Positions 1 to 7,638 of a stretch of 11,634 nt of DNA are shown here, in pieces. Location: contig DCVM01000039.1 in assembly GCA_002327985.1 (NCBI GenBank), positions 25,771-37,404 of the forward strand, read 5' to 3'. How positions within the stretch are numbered: position 1 is the stretch's first letter; each line of letters begins with the position of its first letter. This stretch comes from Syntrophaceae bacterium UBA2188. Lineage in GTDB: Bacteria; Desulfobacterota; BSN033; UBA1163. The position numbers and the translations under genes were made by a program. Below the pieces are notes generated by a model. It saw nothing but the letters and a program-made list of their open reading frames with translations. It did no database searches and was not told the DNA's origin.

Positions 1-878
1 ATAACCTCCCTGAAGATCTCGTCTACCTGTCACTCATCGAGAGCGGATTCAATCCCTATGCCTATTCCAGGGCCAGGGCCGTAGGCTTATGGCAGTTCAT
101 ATTACTCACTGGGAAAAGATATGGCTTAAAGGTGAACTGGTGGGTTGATGAGCGGAGGGATCCTGAAAAGTCCACTATTGCTGCAGCAAAGTACTTGAAG
201 GACCTTTATGAGATGTTCGATTGCTGGTATCTTGCGGCCGCGGGTTATAATGCAGGAGAATACAAGATCATCAAAGCGATGAAACGCTACCAGACAGATG
301 ATTTTTGGACGTTGACGAAACATCGATATTTGAAAAGGGAGACCAAAGATTATGTTCCGCTCATGATCGCGGCAGCCCTTGTTGCGAAGGACCCGGAAAA
401 ATACGGATTCACTGATGTCGAATACCAAACGCCTTTACAGTATGAGAAGGTGAAGGTTCCTGAGCTGACAGATCTTTCCCTCGTTGCCAGAGCTTGTGAA
501 ACCACCCTTGAGGAGATCAAGGATCTGAACCCTGAACTCCGAAGAGGGGTGACGCCTCCTGGTGAAGACGAGTATGAGATTAAAATTCCCTCTGGGAAAA
601 CGGATCTTTTCATGGAAAATTTCAAGGCCATGCAGCCTCTTGAGAAGTTTCCATTCAAGACCCATCTGGTTAAAAAAGGAGAAACCCTGAAGGGGGTTGC
701 CAGGATCTACAGGGTGGAGCTTGAACCCCTGCTCGAAATCAACCATCTGAGCAAGACGAGTCAGATCTCAAAAGGAACGACCCTTCTCATTCCTATCTCA
801 AAAACTGAAGAAATTAAACCTCCCATCGTGGCGCAGAAGAAAAGTCAGAAGGTCCCAAAAAATAGGTCAGGGAAGTGA
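1..878 (+). CDS. mltD: MltD-like membrane-bound lytic murein transglycosylase, LysM-containing (5' end cut off by the window)
   Basis: Cleaves peptidoglycan glycan strands non-hydrolytically, giving 1,6-anhydromuramyl ends; this family acts in the periplasm. The frame is open from base 3 to the TGA at 876-878 (291 residues visible). The GTG at 132 lies inside the domain and is not the start. Visible in the SLT/GH23 domain: LSLIESGFNP (catalytic Glu at visible residue 13), GLWQF (28-32), YNAGE (82-86) and the YVPLMIAA helix. The stretch after GLWQF reads ILLTG where the family usually has M/I-P-x-TG, a small deviation. A degenerate LysM-like repeat lies at about residues 150-198 and a clear LysM (HLVKKGETLKGVARIY...LLIPIS) at about 220-266, giving peptidoglycan binding. 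A Lys-rich tail follows. The signal peptide and N-terminal part lie before the window. The exact subfamily name is less sure than the domain call. Confidence 0.88.
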   Translation, partial: NLPEDLVYLSLIESGFNPYAYSRARAVGLWQFILLTGKRYGLKVNWWVDERRDPEKSTIAAAKYLKDLYEMFDCWYLAAAGYNAGEYKIIKAMKRYQTDDFWTLTKHRYLKRETKDYVPLMIAAALVAKDPEKYGFTDVEYQTPLQYEKVKVPELTDLSLVARACETTLEEIKDLNPELRRGVTPPGEDEYEIKIPSGKTDLFMENFKAMQPLEKFPFKTHLVKKGETLKGVARIYRVELEPLLEINHLSKTSQISKGTTLLIPISKTEEIKPPIVAQKKSQKVPKNRSGK

Positions 879-1427
879 TTTTACCCTCTTATTCTTTGAC
901 CCGTCCAGGGTCAGTGGCTTCACTCTGTCAACAGCCGGGTTCCCCGGGATGACCGCAACAGCCTTTAAGATGTCTCATCTTGATCCAGTTATTCCTGATC
1001 AGGAGTGTTATCTTTTTCGGCCAGGGCATGTCAGCATGAAGGTTTGTAAAGAAGGAACGGATGCTTGGACGTCTCTTCTTCATTTCATGACGATCCATAA
1101 AAAGGCTCCTTTTTGAATCGGTTTTTATATTCGTTCACCCGGATGAATAAATTATAGTTGAAAAAATCTGGGTCTGCCATGAAATCGTTTCAAAGGTTTT
1201 TTGCAGGAAGCTCCCGCCCCCCTTCCACCCCTCTTTCATCAAGCGTGACAACGCTTTTGATTTTATAGTTGACTTCCTTTCCGAATAGGTCTAAAAATCA
1301 AATCACGCCTTAACCCTGATGAAGGGACGCCCAACGATTGGATTAAAAGAGGACGTTCGAGATGTGTCCCCAAATTTGAATGTCTTTCTGCGCCAGGGAG
1401 GGAGATAGGGATTTTAGAGGGAAGGAC
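879..1427. other. Intergenic region without a convincing gene; weak hairpins
   Basis: 549 bases between the transglycosylase and the phospholipase-like gene. Just after the first gene, TGACCC (897-902) pairs with GGGTCA (908-913) over a 5-base loop. There is no T-run after it, so it is at best a 3'-end stabiliser. AAAAAG/CTTTTT (1099-1114, loop GCTC) and AAGCGT/ACGCTT (1241-1256, loop GACA, followed by TT then GATTTT) are short terminator-like hairpins of low GC, both far from an upstream stop codon. A 55-codon frame at 949-1116 has no ribosome binding site and no recognisable product. A promoter candidate at 1269-1297 is listed separately. I see no RNA gene. Confidence 0.6.
1269..1297 (+). 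promoter_or_regulatory. Candidate sigma70-type promoter for the phospholipase C-like gene
   Basis: TTGACT (1269-1274, five of six bases match TTGACA), then a 17-base spacer, then TAAAAA (1292-1297, four of six match TATAAT). It would give a leader of about 120 bases before the ATG at 1428. The -10 is poor, so this is tentative. Confidence 0.35.
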
Positions 1428-2513
1428 ATGCCGGCCGGGATTGCTCACCTTCTGATTTGTAATAAAGCGGTCAAAATTCTTCAAAATGGGGGTGACTATG
1501 AGGTATTCATCAACATTCTTGATGCCGATGAGCACAAGCCCTATCTCAATCTCGGCTCCATCGGTCCGGATTTATCTTATTACGGAAGCCAGTGGGAAGG
1601 AATGAAGACCCTTCTCCTCGAGCAGTCGGACAGACCCCTTGGCGTCGACGGGTGGTCTTACCTGCTCCATTCTAAGACCCCCAATCAATTCCCTCTCACT
1701 CTCATTGAGCTAATCTGGAAAGATACTCGGTGGGAGGAACAAGAATGGGAAGGTAGCGATTATGATAAATTCGCCTTTGCGTGTGGCTTTCTTTCTCACA
1801 TGGCCGCCGATCAGATCATCCATCGATTGGTCAATGATATCGCCGGCCCTTATTACCGAAGAGGAGAAAATCGGAAGATACATCGGGAGTGCGAAATCTA
1901 TCAAGATATCGCATTATTTCACACGCTCTATCCACAGGAAGATTTCATGGATAAATCTTTTCACCTCTGGGTTGATCTCGAACCACAAAGCTCCCAGAAT
2001 GCACCGGAGTGGTTTCGATATTTCATCCAGAGGGCCTTTGTGGAAAGTCATGGGGTTTATCCCAGGGAAGAGGATATTGAGGAGTGGGTGGATGGGCTCC
2101 TGTTACTTTTGAGGGGAATTAAATGGATCGGACCCTATCAGCGTGCCTATGAAGATCTGAGAAGCTCTCACATTTCATCCGAAAAGCGTCACAGATATTT
2201 CAAAGATTATATGAACTTTTTCTTTGAGGCTGTAGAATTGACCAGCCTCTACTGGAAGATGGTTTTTGAGCTTTACGATCCTCCGGGAAACGGTCTCCAG
2301 ATTTCAGATCGTATGAGGAACCGATTCCGTCGGGTGGTTCAGAATGCGGATCTTTCTGCGCCCCTTCAAAAAAATATTTTGGAAGAGGCGAGAAAGGCGC
2401 TTCAAACAAGGGTCCCACGTAAATTTAATGCTCTTTTAAGGAAAGAAGAACTGGCGCTCAAGAAGGATAAAATTCTTTCTATCGATTCCCAGGAAATAGG
2501 GAAGTTTTGTTAA
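1428..2513 (+). CDS. Zinc-dependent phospholipase C-like protein (Zn_dep_PLPC family)
   Basis: 361 residues from the ATG at 1428, which has AGAGGGAAGG just upstream; the in-frame ATG at 1380 has no ribosome binding site. The N-terminus MPAGIAH with His7 is typical of the Zn_dep_PLPC family (PF00882). Further family signatures: LGSIGPDLSYY (42-52), then GFLSHMAADQIIH (120-132) and HRECEIYQD (152-160). His7, Asp48, His81, His124, Asp128, His132, His152, Glu156 and Asp160 are the candidate metal ligands by analogy with clostridial alpha-toxin and Bacillus PC-PLC. Known members hydrolyse phosphatidylcholine, but many bacterial relatives are uncharacterised. No signal peptide is visible, so the protein is probably cytoplasmic, unlike the secreted toxins. 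The C-terminal half (about 200-361) is helical and charged, with no domain I recognise. Probably co-transcribed with the membrane gene 38 bases downstream. Family assignment is good; substrate is unknown. Confidence 0.8.
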   Translation: MPAGIAHLLICNKAVKILQNGGDYEVFINILDADEHKPYLNLGSIGPDLSYYGSQWEGMKTLLLEQSDRPLGVDGWSYLLHSKTPNQFPLTLIELIWKDTRWEEQEWEGSDYDKFAFACGFLSHMAADQIIHRLVNDIAGPYYRRGENRKIHRECEIYQDIALFHTLYPQEDFMDKSFHLWVDLEPQSSQNAPEWFRYFIQRAFVESHGVYPREEDIEEWVDGLLLLLRGIKWIGPYQRAYEDLRSSHISSEKRHRYFKDYMNFFFEAVELTSLYWKMVFELYDPPGNGLQISDRMRNRFRRVVQNADLSAPLQKNILEEARKALQTRVPRKFNALLRKEELALKKDKILSIDSQEIGKFC

Positions 2514-2551
2514 ATGGGGATAAGTCCATAAAGCGTTAATCGTGTTAGACC

Positions 2552-3043
2552 ATGTTAGAAATTGTCGTGATCGTCATGGGGTCCATTTTCATTCTCATCG
2601 GTTTGGCGGGAAGTATCCTTCCCGTGCTACCCGGACCACCTCTCAGTTTCATCGGACTCCTCCTCCTCGCTCTCGCAAACCGTTTTTCACCTCCACTCAC
2701 TTCAACCTTCATCATTCTGATGGGACTTCTTACCGGTGTTGCGGTGGTCCTGGATTATATCATTCCGGTCCTGGGAGCCAGAAGGTATGGTTCTTCGAAA
2801 TGGGGGCTCTGGGGTTCTTTTGTAGGCATGGTGATCGGAATTTTTTTCTCTCCTCTTGGTATGCTCCTGGGTGGTTTAATCGGTGCGGTCATCGCAGAGG
2901 GGTTGGTTCACAGAAAGACAGGGCAGGCCTTGAAAGCAGGATGGGGGGTCGTTGTTGGAACACTGCTCGGAACGGTTTTGAAATTCGTTCTCTCTGCGAT
3001 GATGGCCTATTCCTTCATCCGGGCACTATTTAGATATGTTTAA
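2552..3043 (+). CDS. DUF456 family small integral membrane protein
   Basis: 163 residues, almost entirely hydrophobic. An N-terminal hairpin of two membrane segments joins at the family-typical GSILPVLPGPPLSF (about residues 20-33), then a third segment (about 52-75). The ILGARRYGSSKWGLWGS motif leads into a Gly-rich region (about 87-120, GMVIGIFFSPLGMLLGGLIGAVIAE) characteristic of DUF456 (PF04306). A last segment ends at ALFRYV. Gly-zipper packing suggests tightly packed helices. The function of the family is not known. The ATG at 2552 has only a weak upstream Shine-Dalgarno match. The gene lies 38 bases after the phospholipase-like gene and may be translated from the same transcript. The near-equal-length frame starting at 2542 is a shadow, being Cys/His/Arg-rich with no family match. 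Confidence 0.85.
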   Translation: MLEIVVIVMGSIFILIGLAGSILPVLPGPPLSFIGLLLLALANRFSPPLTSTFIILMGLLTGVAVVLDYIIPVLGARRYGSSKWGLWGSFVGMVIGIFFSPLGMLLGGLIGAVIAEGLVHRKTGQALKAGWGVVVGTLLGTVLKFVLSAMMAYSFIRALFRYV

Positions 3044-3197
3044 TCCTCATTTCTCAAGAAAAAAATGGCCAGGGTAGGGCACATTCTTCTATACTCCCTC
3101 CATTAACTTTCTCAGCGCGCCTGTCTTCTTGCTATCCCCTTACCTATTCATAATATTCATCACGGCAAAAGAGATGCTTTCCCCTCCCAATCATTAC

Positions 3198-3226
3198 TTG
3201 ATAAGCAAGCCCCTTAAGATTATATT
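3198..3226 (+). promoter_or_regulatory. Good sigma70-type promoter before the ABC/permease/AttH operon
   Basis: TTGATA (3198-3203, five of six) and TATATT (3221-3226, five of six) are separated by exactly 17 bases in an AT-rich stretch. Transcription would start near 3233, about 43 bases before the ATG at 3276. The rest of the 3044-3275 gap holds no gene that I can see. Confidence 0.6.
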
Positions 3227-3275
3227 TAATATCGTATGATTTTTAATGAGCTGGTTTAGGTTTAGAGGAGGAGGC

Positions 3276-3971
3276 ATGGCTGATCCTGTGATTCGAATTG
3301 TTGATCTATGGAAGGATTACGGAGGGGATGGTACCGAAGCGCCCGCTCTTCGAGGGACTCATGTTGAGATTGGAAAGGGTGAAATTGTGGCCCTCTTTGG
3401 AAAGAGCGGGTCAGGGAAGAGCACCCTCTTCAATTTAATTGCAGGGCTCGACCGTCCCACCAAGGGGCGCATCGAGGTGGAAGGGCAGGATTTACAGGAC
3501 CTTGGAGAGAGAGGTCGCACCCAATTACGCCGAATGAAATTAGGGTTCGTGTTCCAGTTCTTTAACCTTTTACCCACTCTTACGGCCTTTGAGAATGTTT
3601 TCCTCTCCCTTGAGCTGGCGAATAAATTTTTACCAGAGGTTGCACTCCATGCCCTGAAAGAAGTGGGTCTGGAGGGAAAGGAGCACCGATTTCCTCATGA
3701 GCTTTCGGGAGGAGAGCAACAACGCGTTGCCATTGCAAGGGCTATTGTCAAGAGGCCCTCCATCATCCTGGCGGATGAACCCACCGGAAACCTCGACACC
3801 ACAACGGGCGATCACATTCTTGATTTGTTGACCAGGAGATGCCGCGAAGCGGCCACCACATTAATCATGGCGACCCACGCTCCCCTGACCTGCCGATACG
3901 CCAACCGGATTTTGCGAATGATGGACGGTTTGATTGTTGAAGAAAACTCCTGCGAGGAGGTCACCCGCTGA
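3276..3971 (+). CDS. ABC transporter ATP-binding protein, LolD/MacB type
   Basis: 231 residues. Cytoplasmic ATPase that would power the permease encoded next. The start at 3276 is chosen because a strong purine tract AGAGGAGGAGG lies at 3264-3274; a frame extending to 3246 lacks a site. Visible: Walker A GKSGSGKST (about residues 43-51), Q-loop FQFFNLLP, ABC signature LSGGEQQR, Walker B IILADEPTG with the catalytic Glu, D-loop NLD, and His switch ATH. All catalytic residues are intact. LSGGEQQRVAIARAIVKRP and the ADEPTGNLD block are typical of the MacB/LolD/FtsE class, which pairs with FtsX-type permeases and works by mechanotransmission rather than classical substrate import. The stop overlaps the likely start of the permease, which implies coupled translation. 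Substrate is not readable from the ATPase. Confidence 0.93.
   Translation: MADPVIRIVDLWKDYGGDGTEAPALRGTHVEIGKGEIVALFGKSGSGKSTLFNLIAGLDRPTKGRIEVEGQDLQDLGERGRTQLRRMKLGFVFQFFNLLPTLTAFENVFLSLELANKFLPEVALHALKEVGLEGKEHRFPHELSGGEQQRVAIARAIVKRPSIILADEPTGNLDTTTGDHILDLLTRRCREAATTLIMATHAPLTCRYANRILRMMDGLIVEENSCEEVTR
3955..3970 (+). promoter_or_regulatory. Ribosome binding site pointing to a CTG start for the permease
   Basis: AGGAGG at 3955-3960 is followed by 7 bases and then CTG at 3968-3970, which overlaps the upstream stop as CTGA. No ATG or GTG is in frame nearby. The next usable start is TTG at 4019, which has no comparable site. Confidence 0.55.
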
Positions 3972-6457
3972 AGATCGTCACGCAATCGTTTCTAAGATAC
4001 CTGCCGAGGCGGCTTAGCTTGAGCCTGCTTCAACTCATGGGGGTTGCCTGCGGGGTAGCAGCCGTGGTGGGCATGACCCTGTCAGCACAAACCTCTCTCC
4101 AGAGCTTCACCAAGGCGGTAGAATTTCTGCGAGGCAAGGCAACGCATTCCATTCAGCGGCAAGCAGGGCCCATGGATGAATCGCTCCTCGGCGGGATAGC
4201 CAGGGATCAGGCGGTAGAATGGTTTTCTCCGGTGATTGACCGTCGCCTACGCCTCGATAATGGAGAGATTGTCCGATTCTTGGGAATAGACCCTTTCTTA
4301 GACATTCATATTCGTCCGGAAATCTCGAAGGCACCACTCCTGAACCGTGAGGCGAGCCGAGCAGAAAATTTTCTCTCTTTCCTGGTTGATGAAAAGGCAG
4401 TGCTCATTGATCATGGCCTTATGGGTGAGCTCGGACTTACACCTGGAAAAACTCTTGAAACGGGTAAAGGAGCCCTCCGAATCGTAGGCAGCTTTCCAAA
4501 TCCCTCAGGGGAACCTTTGATCATCATGGATGTGGGTCACGCTCAGAAACTCTACCAATTAGAAGGATATGTTGACCGGGTCGACCTCATCTTATCGGAT
4601 GAAAGCGATTTTGCGTTGAGATGGGGCCAGGGATATCTCATCCAGTCCAGCCGTCAGAAAAGCGAGACGTTTTCTGCCATGCTCCAGGCTTTTCGCCTCA
4701 ACCTGGAGGCGCTCTCACTGCTGGCCCTCTTCGTAGGTGTTTTTCTTATTTATAACACAGCCATGTTTGCCGTGGTGAGCCGGCGGCGAGACACGGGAAT
4801 CCTGCGAAGCCTTGGTGCAAACCGCCTGGAAATCCTTGTGGCTTTCCTTACAGAGATCCTTATTTTAGGTGTCATTGGTGGAGCCCTTGGAGGATTGATC
4901 GGCTACTTTCTCACCCGTTTTCTCACAGGCCTCATCGGAAGCAGCATTAGCAATCTCTATTTCTTTTTAAGGCCGGAGCCAGTAGCCTGGTCTGGTTGGA
5001 TTCTGGTGACAGGGGTTATATTAGGTTGTGGCGCCAGTATACTGGGCGGAGCATTCCCCCTCTTTGACCTGATTCGCACAGATCCTGTGAAGACACTGAG
5101 CGGAAGATCAGCCAGTCGTGAGAGCACCCGAAAGGCCCAACGCGCTGCCCTTGCCGGGTTCTTATTTCTTTTGGTAAGCGTCATCCTTTTTCTCTTTCCA
5201 AAGGCCCATATCTACGTTGGGTTTGCCGGTGTGTTCGGCTTTGTCCTCGGTGTAAGCCTTCTCACGGGAGTGGTCCTGGTGACTCTGCATCCCGTTGTAA
5301 GGGTGGTCCTTTATCGGATTGGGAAGCTGGCTGGAAAAGTGGCGGCAGGGAATATCCGTCAGAACCTGGGAAGGACTGGTGTGGCGGTGGCCGCATTTAT
5401 GATCGCCCTGTCTATGTCAATCGGGTTGGGCGCCATGATCGGAAGTTTTCGGCAGTCCCTGATCTGGTGGATGGGAACGCAAATTCGGGGAGACCTCTAC
5501 ATTGGAAAGATCATTGAGGCTGAGGTCCCTGAGGACTTTTATGAGGAACTTCGAGAGATGCCAGGACTCGGTGGTGTCCATCCTTATCGAAACGTCCAAA
5601 TCATTTATCGCCAAACCTCCATTAACATTAGTGCTGTCGATGCGTCGGTATTGGAAAGATATGCCCAGTTCGGCTGGCTAAAGGGAGGAAATGAGAACTG
5701 GGGGCCAGTCAAACGCGGAGAGGTGATCATCTCAGAAAGTTTTTCGCGGCGCTTTGGCGTTCAATCCGGAGACTCCATACTTCTGGAGACCAATCACGGA
5801 CCGGTCGAATTCAAAGTGGCCGCTATTTTTTATGACTATACTACCGAACATGGACTCGTCATGATGGATCGCTCCATCTTTCTTAAGCATTTTGAGGACC
5901 GAACACTCAACAATATCGGTATCTTTATTGATCCGGATCACCCCAGGCGAGCCGAGCTTCTTCAGGAGGTCAGGAAGAGGGGTGAAATCCGAGGCCTTCC
6001 AGTTTTGACAGGAGCTCAGCTTCATGCCAATATTCTTGAAGTCTTCGATACCACCTTTGCCATCACCCGCTCGATGCGGGCCATTGCAATCGTCGTTGCC
6101 TTCTTTGGCATTGCCGGTGCCTTGCTCACCCTGTTTATGGAGCGAAGGCGGGAGTTCGGGATCTACCGTGCCCTTGGTTTTTCGACCCGGCAGGTGGCAC
6201 AGATCACTTTACTCGAAGGACTTGGGATGGGGATGGTGAGCTTCCTTTTGAGCACCATTGCAGGAACCGCGCTTGCGGTGCTCCTGATCAAAGTCATCAA
6301 TCTAAGAAGTTTCAACTGGACCATTTTCTATTACCCAACCTTTCAGCCATATCTGGTGACGGCCCTGACGGCAATTGTTGCCAGTGTCGGGGCGGCTGTC
6401 TACCCTATCTGGAAGGTGTGCAAGACCTATCCGCAGATGCAGATTCGAGAGGAGTAA
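3968..6457 (+). CDS. FtsX-type ABC transporter permease with two FtsX modules
   Basis: About 829 residues. Inner-membrane partner of the preceding ATPase. Order of parts: basic N-terminus (KIVTQSFLRYLPRRL) and first membrane segment to about residue 40; a large extracytoplasmic MacB-PCD-like region (about 41-240); first FtsX module (about 246-375, with the coupling motif RRRDTGILRSLGANRLEI); a linker with two membrane segments (about 390-445); a segment beginning NIRQNLGRTGVAVAAFMIAL (about 460); a second extracytoplasmic region (about 490-695); and a second FtsX module (about 698-829, with RRREFGIYRALGFSTRQV). This fused layout is common in type VII (MacB-like) permeases of unknown substrate. 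The start is set at CTG 3968 rather than TTG 4019 because of the Shine-Dalgarno sequence, and because the TTG start would drop the positively charged N-terminus normal for FtsX permeases. The stop TAA abuts the ATG of the next gene. Confidence 0.88.
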   Translation: MKIVTQSFLRYLPRRLSLSLLQLMGVACGVAAVVGMTLSAQTSLQSFTKAVEFLRGKATHSIQRQAGPMDESLLGGIARDQAVEWFSPVIDRRLRLDNGEIVRFLGIDPFLDIHIRPEISKAPLLNREASRAENFLSFLVDEKAVLIDHGLMGELGLTPGKTLETGKGALRIVGSFPNPSGEPLIIMDVGHAQKLYQLEGYVDRVDLILSDESDFALRWGQGYLIQSSRQKSETFSAMLQAFRLNLEALSLLALFVGVFLIYNTAMFAVVSRRRDTGILRSLGANRLEILVAFLTEILILGVIGGALGGLIGYFLTRFLTGLIGSSISNLYFFLRPEPVAWSGWILVTGVILGCGASILGGAFPLFDLIRTDPVKTLSGRSASRESTRKAQRAALAGFLFLLVSVILFLFPKAHIYVGFAGVFGFVLGVSLLTGVVLVTLHPVVRVVLYRIGKLAGKVAAGNIRQNLGRTGVAVAAFMIALSMSIGLGAMIGSFRQSLIWWMGTQIRGDLYIGKIIEAEVPEDFYEELREMPGLGGVHPYRNVQIIYRQTSINISAVDASVLERYAQFGWLKGGNENWGPVKRGEVIISESFSRRFGVQSGDSILLETNHGPVEFKVAAIFYDYTTEHGLVMMDRSIFLKHFEDRTLNNIGIFIDPDHPRRAELLQEVRKRGEIRGLPVLTGAQLHANILEVFDTTFAITRSMRAIAIVVAFFGIAGALLTLFMERRREFGIYRALGFSTRQVAQITLLEGLGMGMVSFLLSTIAGTALAVLLIKVINLRSFNWTIFYYPTFQPYLVTALTAIVASVGAAVYPIWKVCKTYPQMQIREE

Positions 6458-7600
6458 ATGCAAGGTTCAACAAAACGATTAAAACAACGGATGATCTTGA
6501 TTGGTAGTCTATTAGGATTCGTTGTCTGTCTCTCATTCGGATATCTTGAGGGGGTCTTGGCAAAGGAATGGAGACAGGCCGTTGGCCCATGGAAGTGGGT
6601 TTTTCCAAGGGATCATGGCTCCCATCCGGATTTTAGAACGGAATGGTGGTACTTCACCGGCAATCTGGCCGATCCTTCTGGGAAAGATTTTGGCTATCAG
6701 CTCACTTTTTTCCGTCAGGGTGTGCTCTTCGAGAACAAGGACCCGAGAAATCCGTGGTCGATCCGGGACCTCTACCTTGGCCATTTTACCCTGACCGATG
6801 GTTCTGCAGGGCAGTTCTGGTATGCCGAGAGACTCTCCCGGAAAGGGCCTGGCTTCTCAGGCGCAGGGGAAGAGGGGATGGATGTCTGGTTGCTCAACTG
6901 GTCGGCGAAAATGGAAGGGCGGAGAATAAAGTTGGAGGCACATCATCAGGGCATGGAACTTTCTCTCGAACTCACTCCCAGAAAACCTCTCGTCTTCCAC
7001 GGACAAAATGGGCTGAGTCAGAAAGGGCCCAAGGAGGGGCAGGCCTCTTACTATTTTTCTTATACCAACCTTGAAACACGAGGGGCGATTCGAACACCCC
7101 GTTCCCCGTCTCACATACAGGTCAAAGGGACAAGCTGGTTTGATCATGAATTTGGTTCTAACCAGCTCACTTCAGACCAGGTAGGTTGGGATTGGTTTAG
7201 TCTTCACCTCTCAGACGGACAGGATCTGATGATCTATTTTTTAAGACGTAAGGATGGTTCAGTTGAACCCTCCTCATCAGGGACTCTGATCAGTCAATCA
7301 GGATTGGCCACCCACCTCAAACTCTCTGATATCAGGGTTGAGGTGCTTGATTATTGGAAAAGTTCGAAGAGTGGAGGCAAGTATCCAAGTCGATGGAGGA
7401 TTAAGATCCCTTTTGCCAAGATCGAGATGGAGATTGCTTCCCTTGTCGTTTCTCAAGAGCTCATCACAGAGGGCTCAGCAGGCGTTGTTTACTGGGAAGG
7501 TGCCGTGGCAGGCAAAGGGTCATCAGCAACGGGAAATATTACCTGTGAAGGATATGTAGAACTCACGGGTTATGCAGGAAGTTTAGGAGGGTTGTTTTGA
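6458..7600 (+). CDS. Secreted AttH/CrtC-type lipocalin-fold protein (predicted secreted hydrolase)
   Basis: 380 residues. N-terminal signal peptide: basic KRLKQR, hydrophobic core about residues 12-33, likely cleavage after VLA (about 36). The mature part has family landmarks: DHGSHPDFRTEWWYFTGNL (about 49-67), FGYQLTFFR, SWFDHEFGSNQL (about 226-237), GWDWFSLHLSDGQDLMIYFLRR (about 243-264), and a final GYVELTGY. This pattern fits the AttH/CrtC family (PF07143 plus a C-terminal lipocalin-like domain, COG5621), related to carotenoid 1,2-hydratase CrtC. No carotenoid genes are nearby, so a hydratase role is not supported. The ATG follows the permease stop with no gap, and AGAGGAG lies at 6448-6454. 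Joint transcription with an ABC ATPase and FtsX permease suggests that it binds or modifies a lipophilic substrate handled by the transporter (inference). Confidence 0.85.
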   Translation: MQGSTKRLKQRMILIGSLLGFVVCLSFGYLEGVLAKEWRQAVGPWKWVFPRDHGSHPDFRTEWWYFTGNLADPSGKDFGYQLTFFRQGVLFENKDPRNPWSIRDLYLGHFTLTDGSAGQFWYAERLSRKGPGFSGAGEEGMDVWLLNWSAKMEGRRIKLEAHHQGMELSLELTPRKPLVFHGQNGLSQKGPKEGQASYYFSYTNLETRGAIRTPRSPSHIQVKGTSWFDHEFGSNQLTSDQVGWDWFSLHLSDGQDLMIYFLRRKDGSVEPSSSGTLISQSGLATHLKLSDIRVEVLDYWKSSKSGGKYPSRWRIKIPFAKIEMEIASLVVSQELITEGSAGVVYWEGAVAGKGSSATGNITCEGYVELTGYAGSLGGLF

Positions 7601-7638
7601 ATGGGACTCTTTGTAGAAGGTGAAGATGAAAGGAAAGG

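Noticed and set aside
941..953. CCGGG/CCCGG hairpin in the first intergenic region
   Set aside because: Only five pairs, three-base loop and no T-run; no evidence of function.
1099..1114. Possible intrinsic terminator AAAAAG-GCTC-CTTTTT
   Set aside because: All-AT stem apart from one pair, over 200 bases beyond the nearest upstream stop codon; too weak to call.
949..1116. 55-codon plus-strand frame in the first intergenic region, ending inside an AAAAAG/CTTTTT hairpin
   Set aside because: No ribosome binding site, no recognisable motif, and preceded by a GC palindrome rather than a leader; probably chance.
1380..1427. N-terminal extension of the phospholipase-like gene from an upstream ATG
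   Set aside because: No Shine-Dalgarno sequence at 1380, whereas AGAGGGAAGG precedes the ATG at 1428, and the protein from there begins with the conserved MPAGIAH.
2542..3033. Plus-strand frame of similar length overlapping the DUF456 gene
   Set aside because: Composition rich in Cys, His and Arg with no family match, while the other frame gives a typical DUF456 membrane protein.
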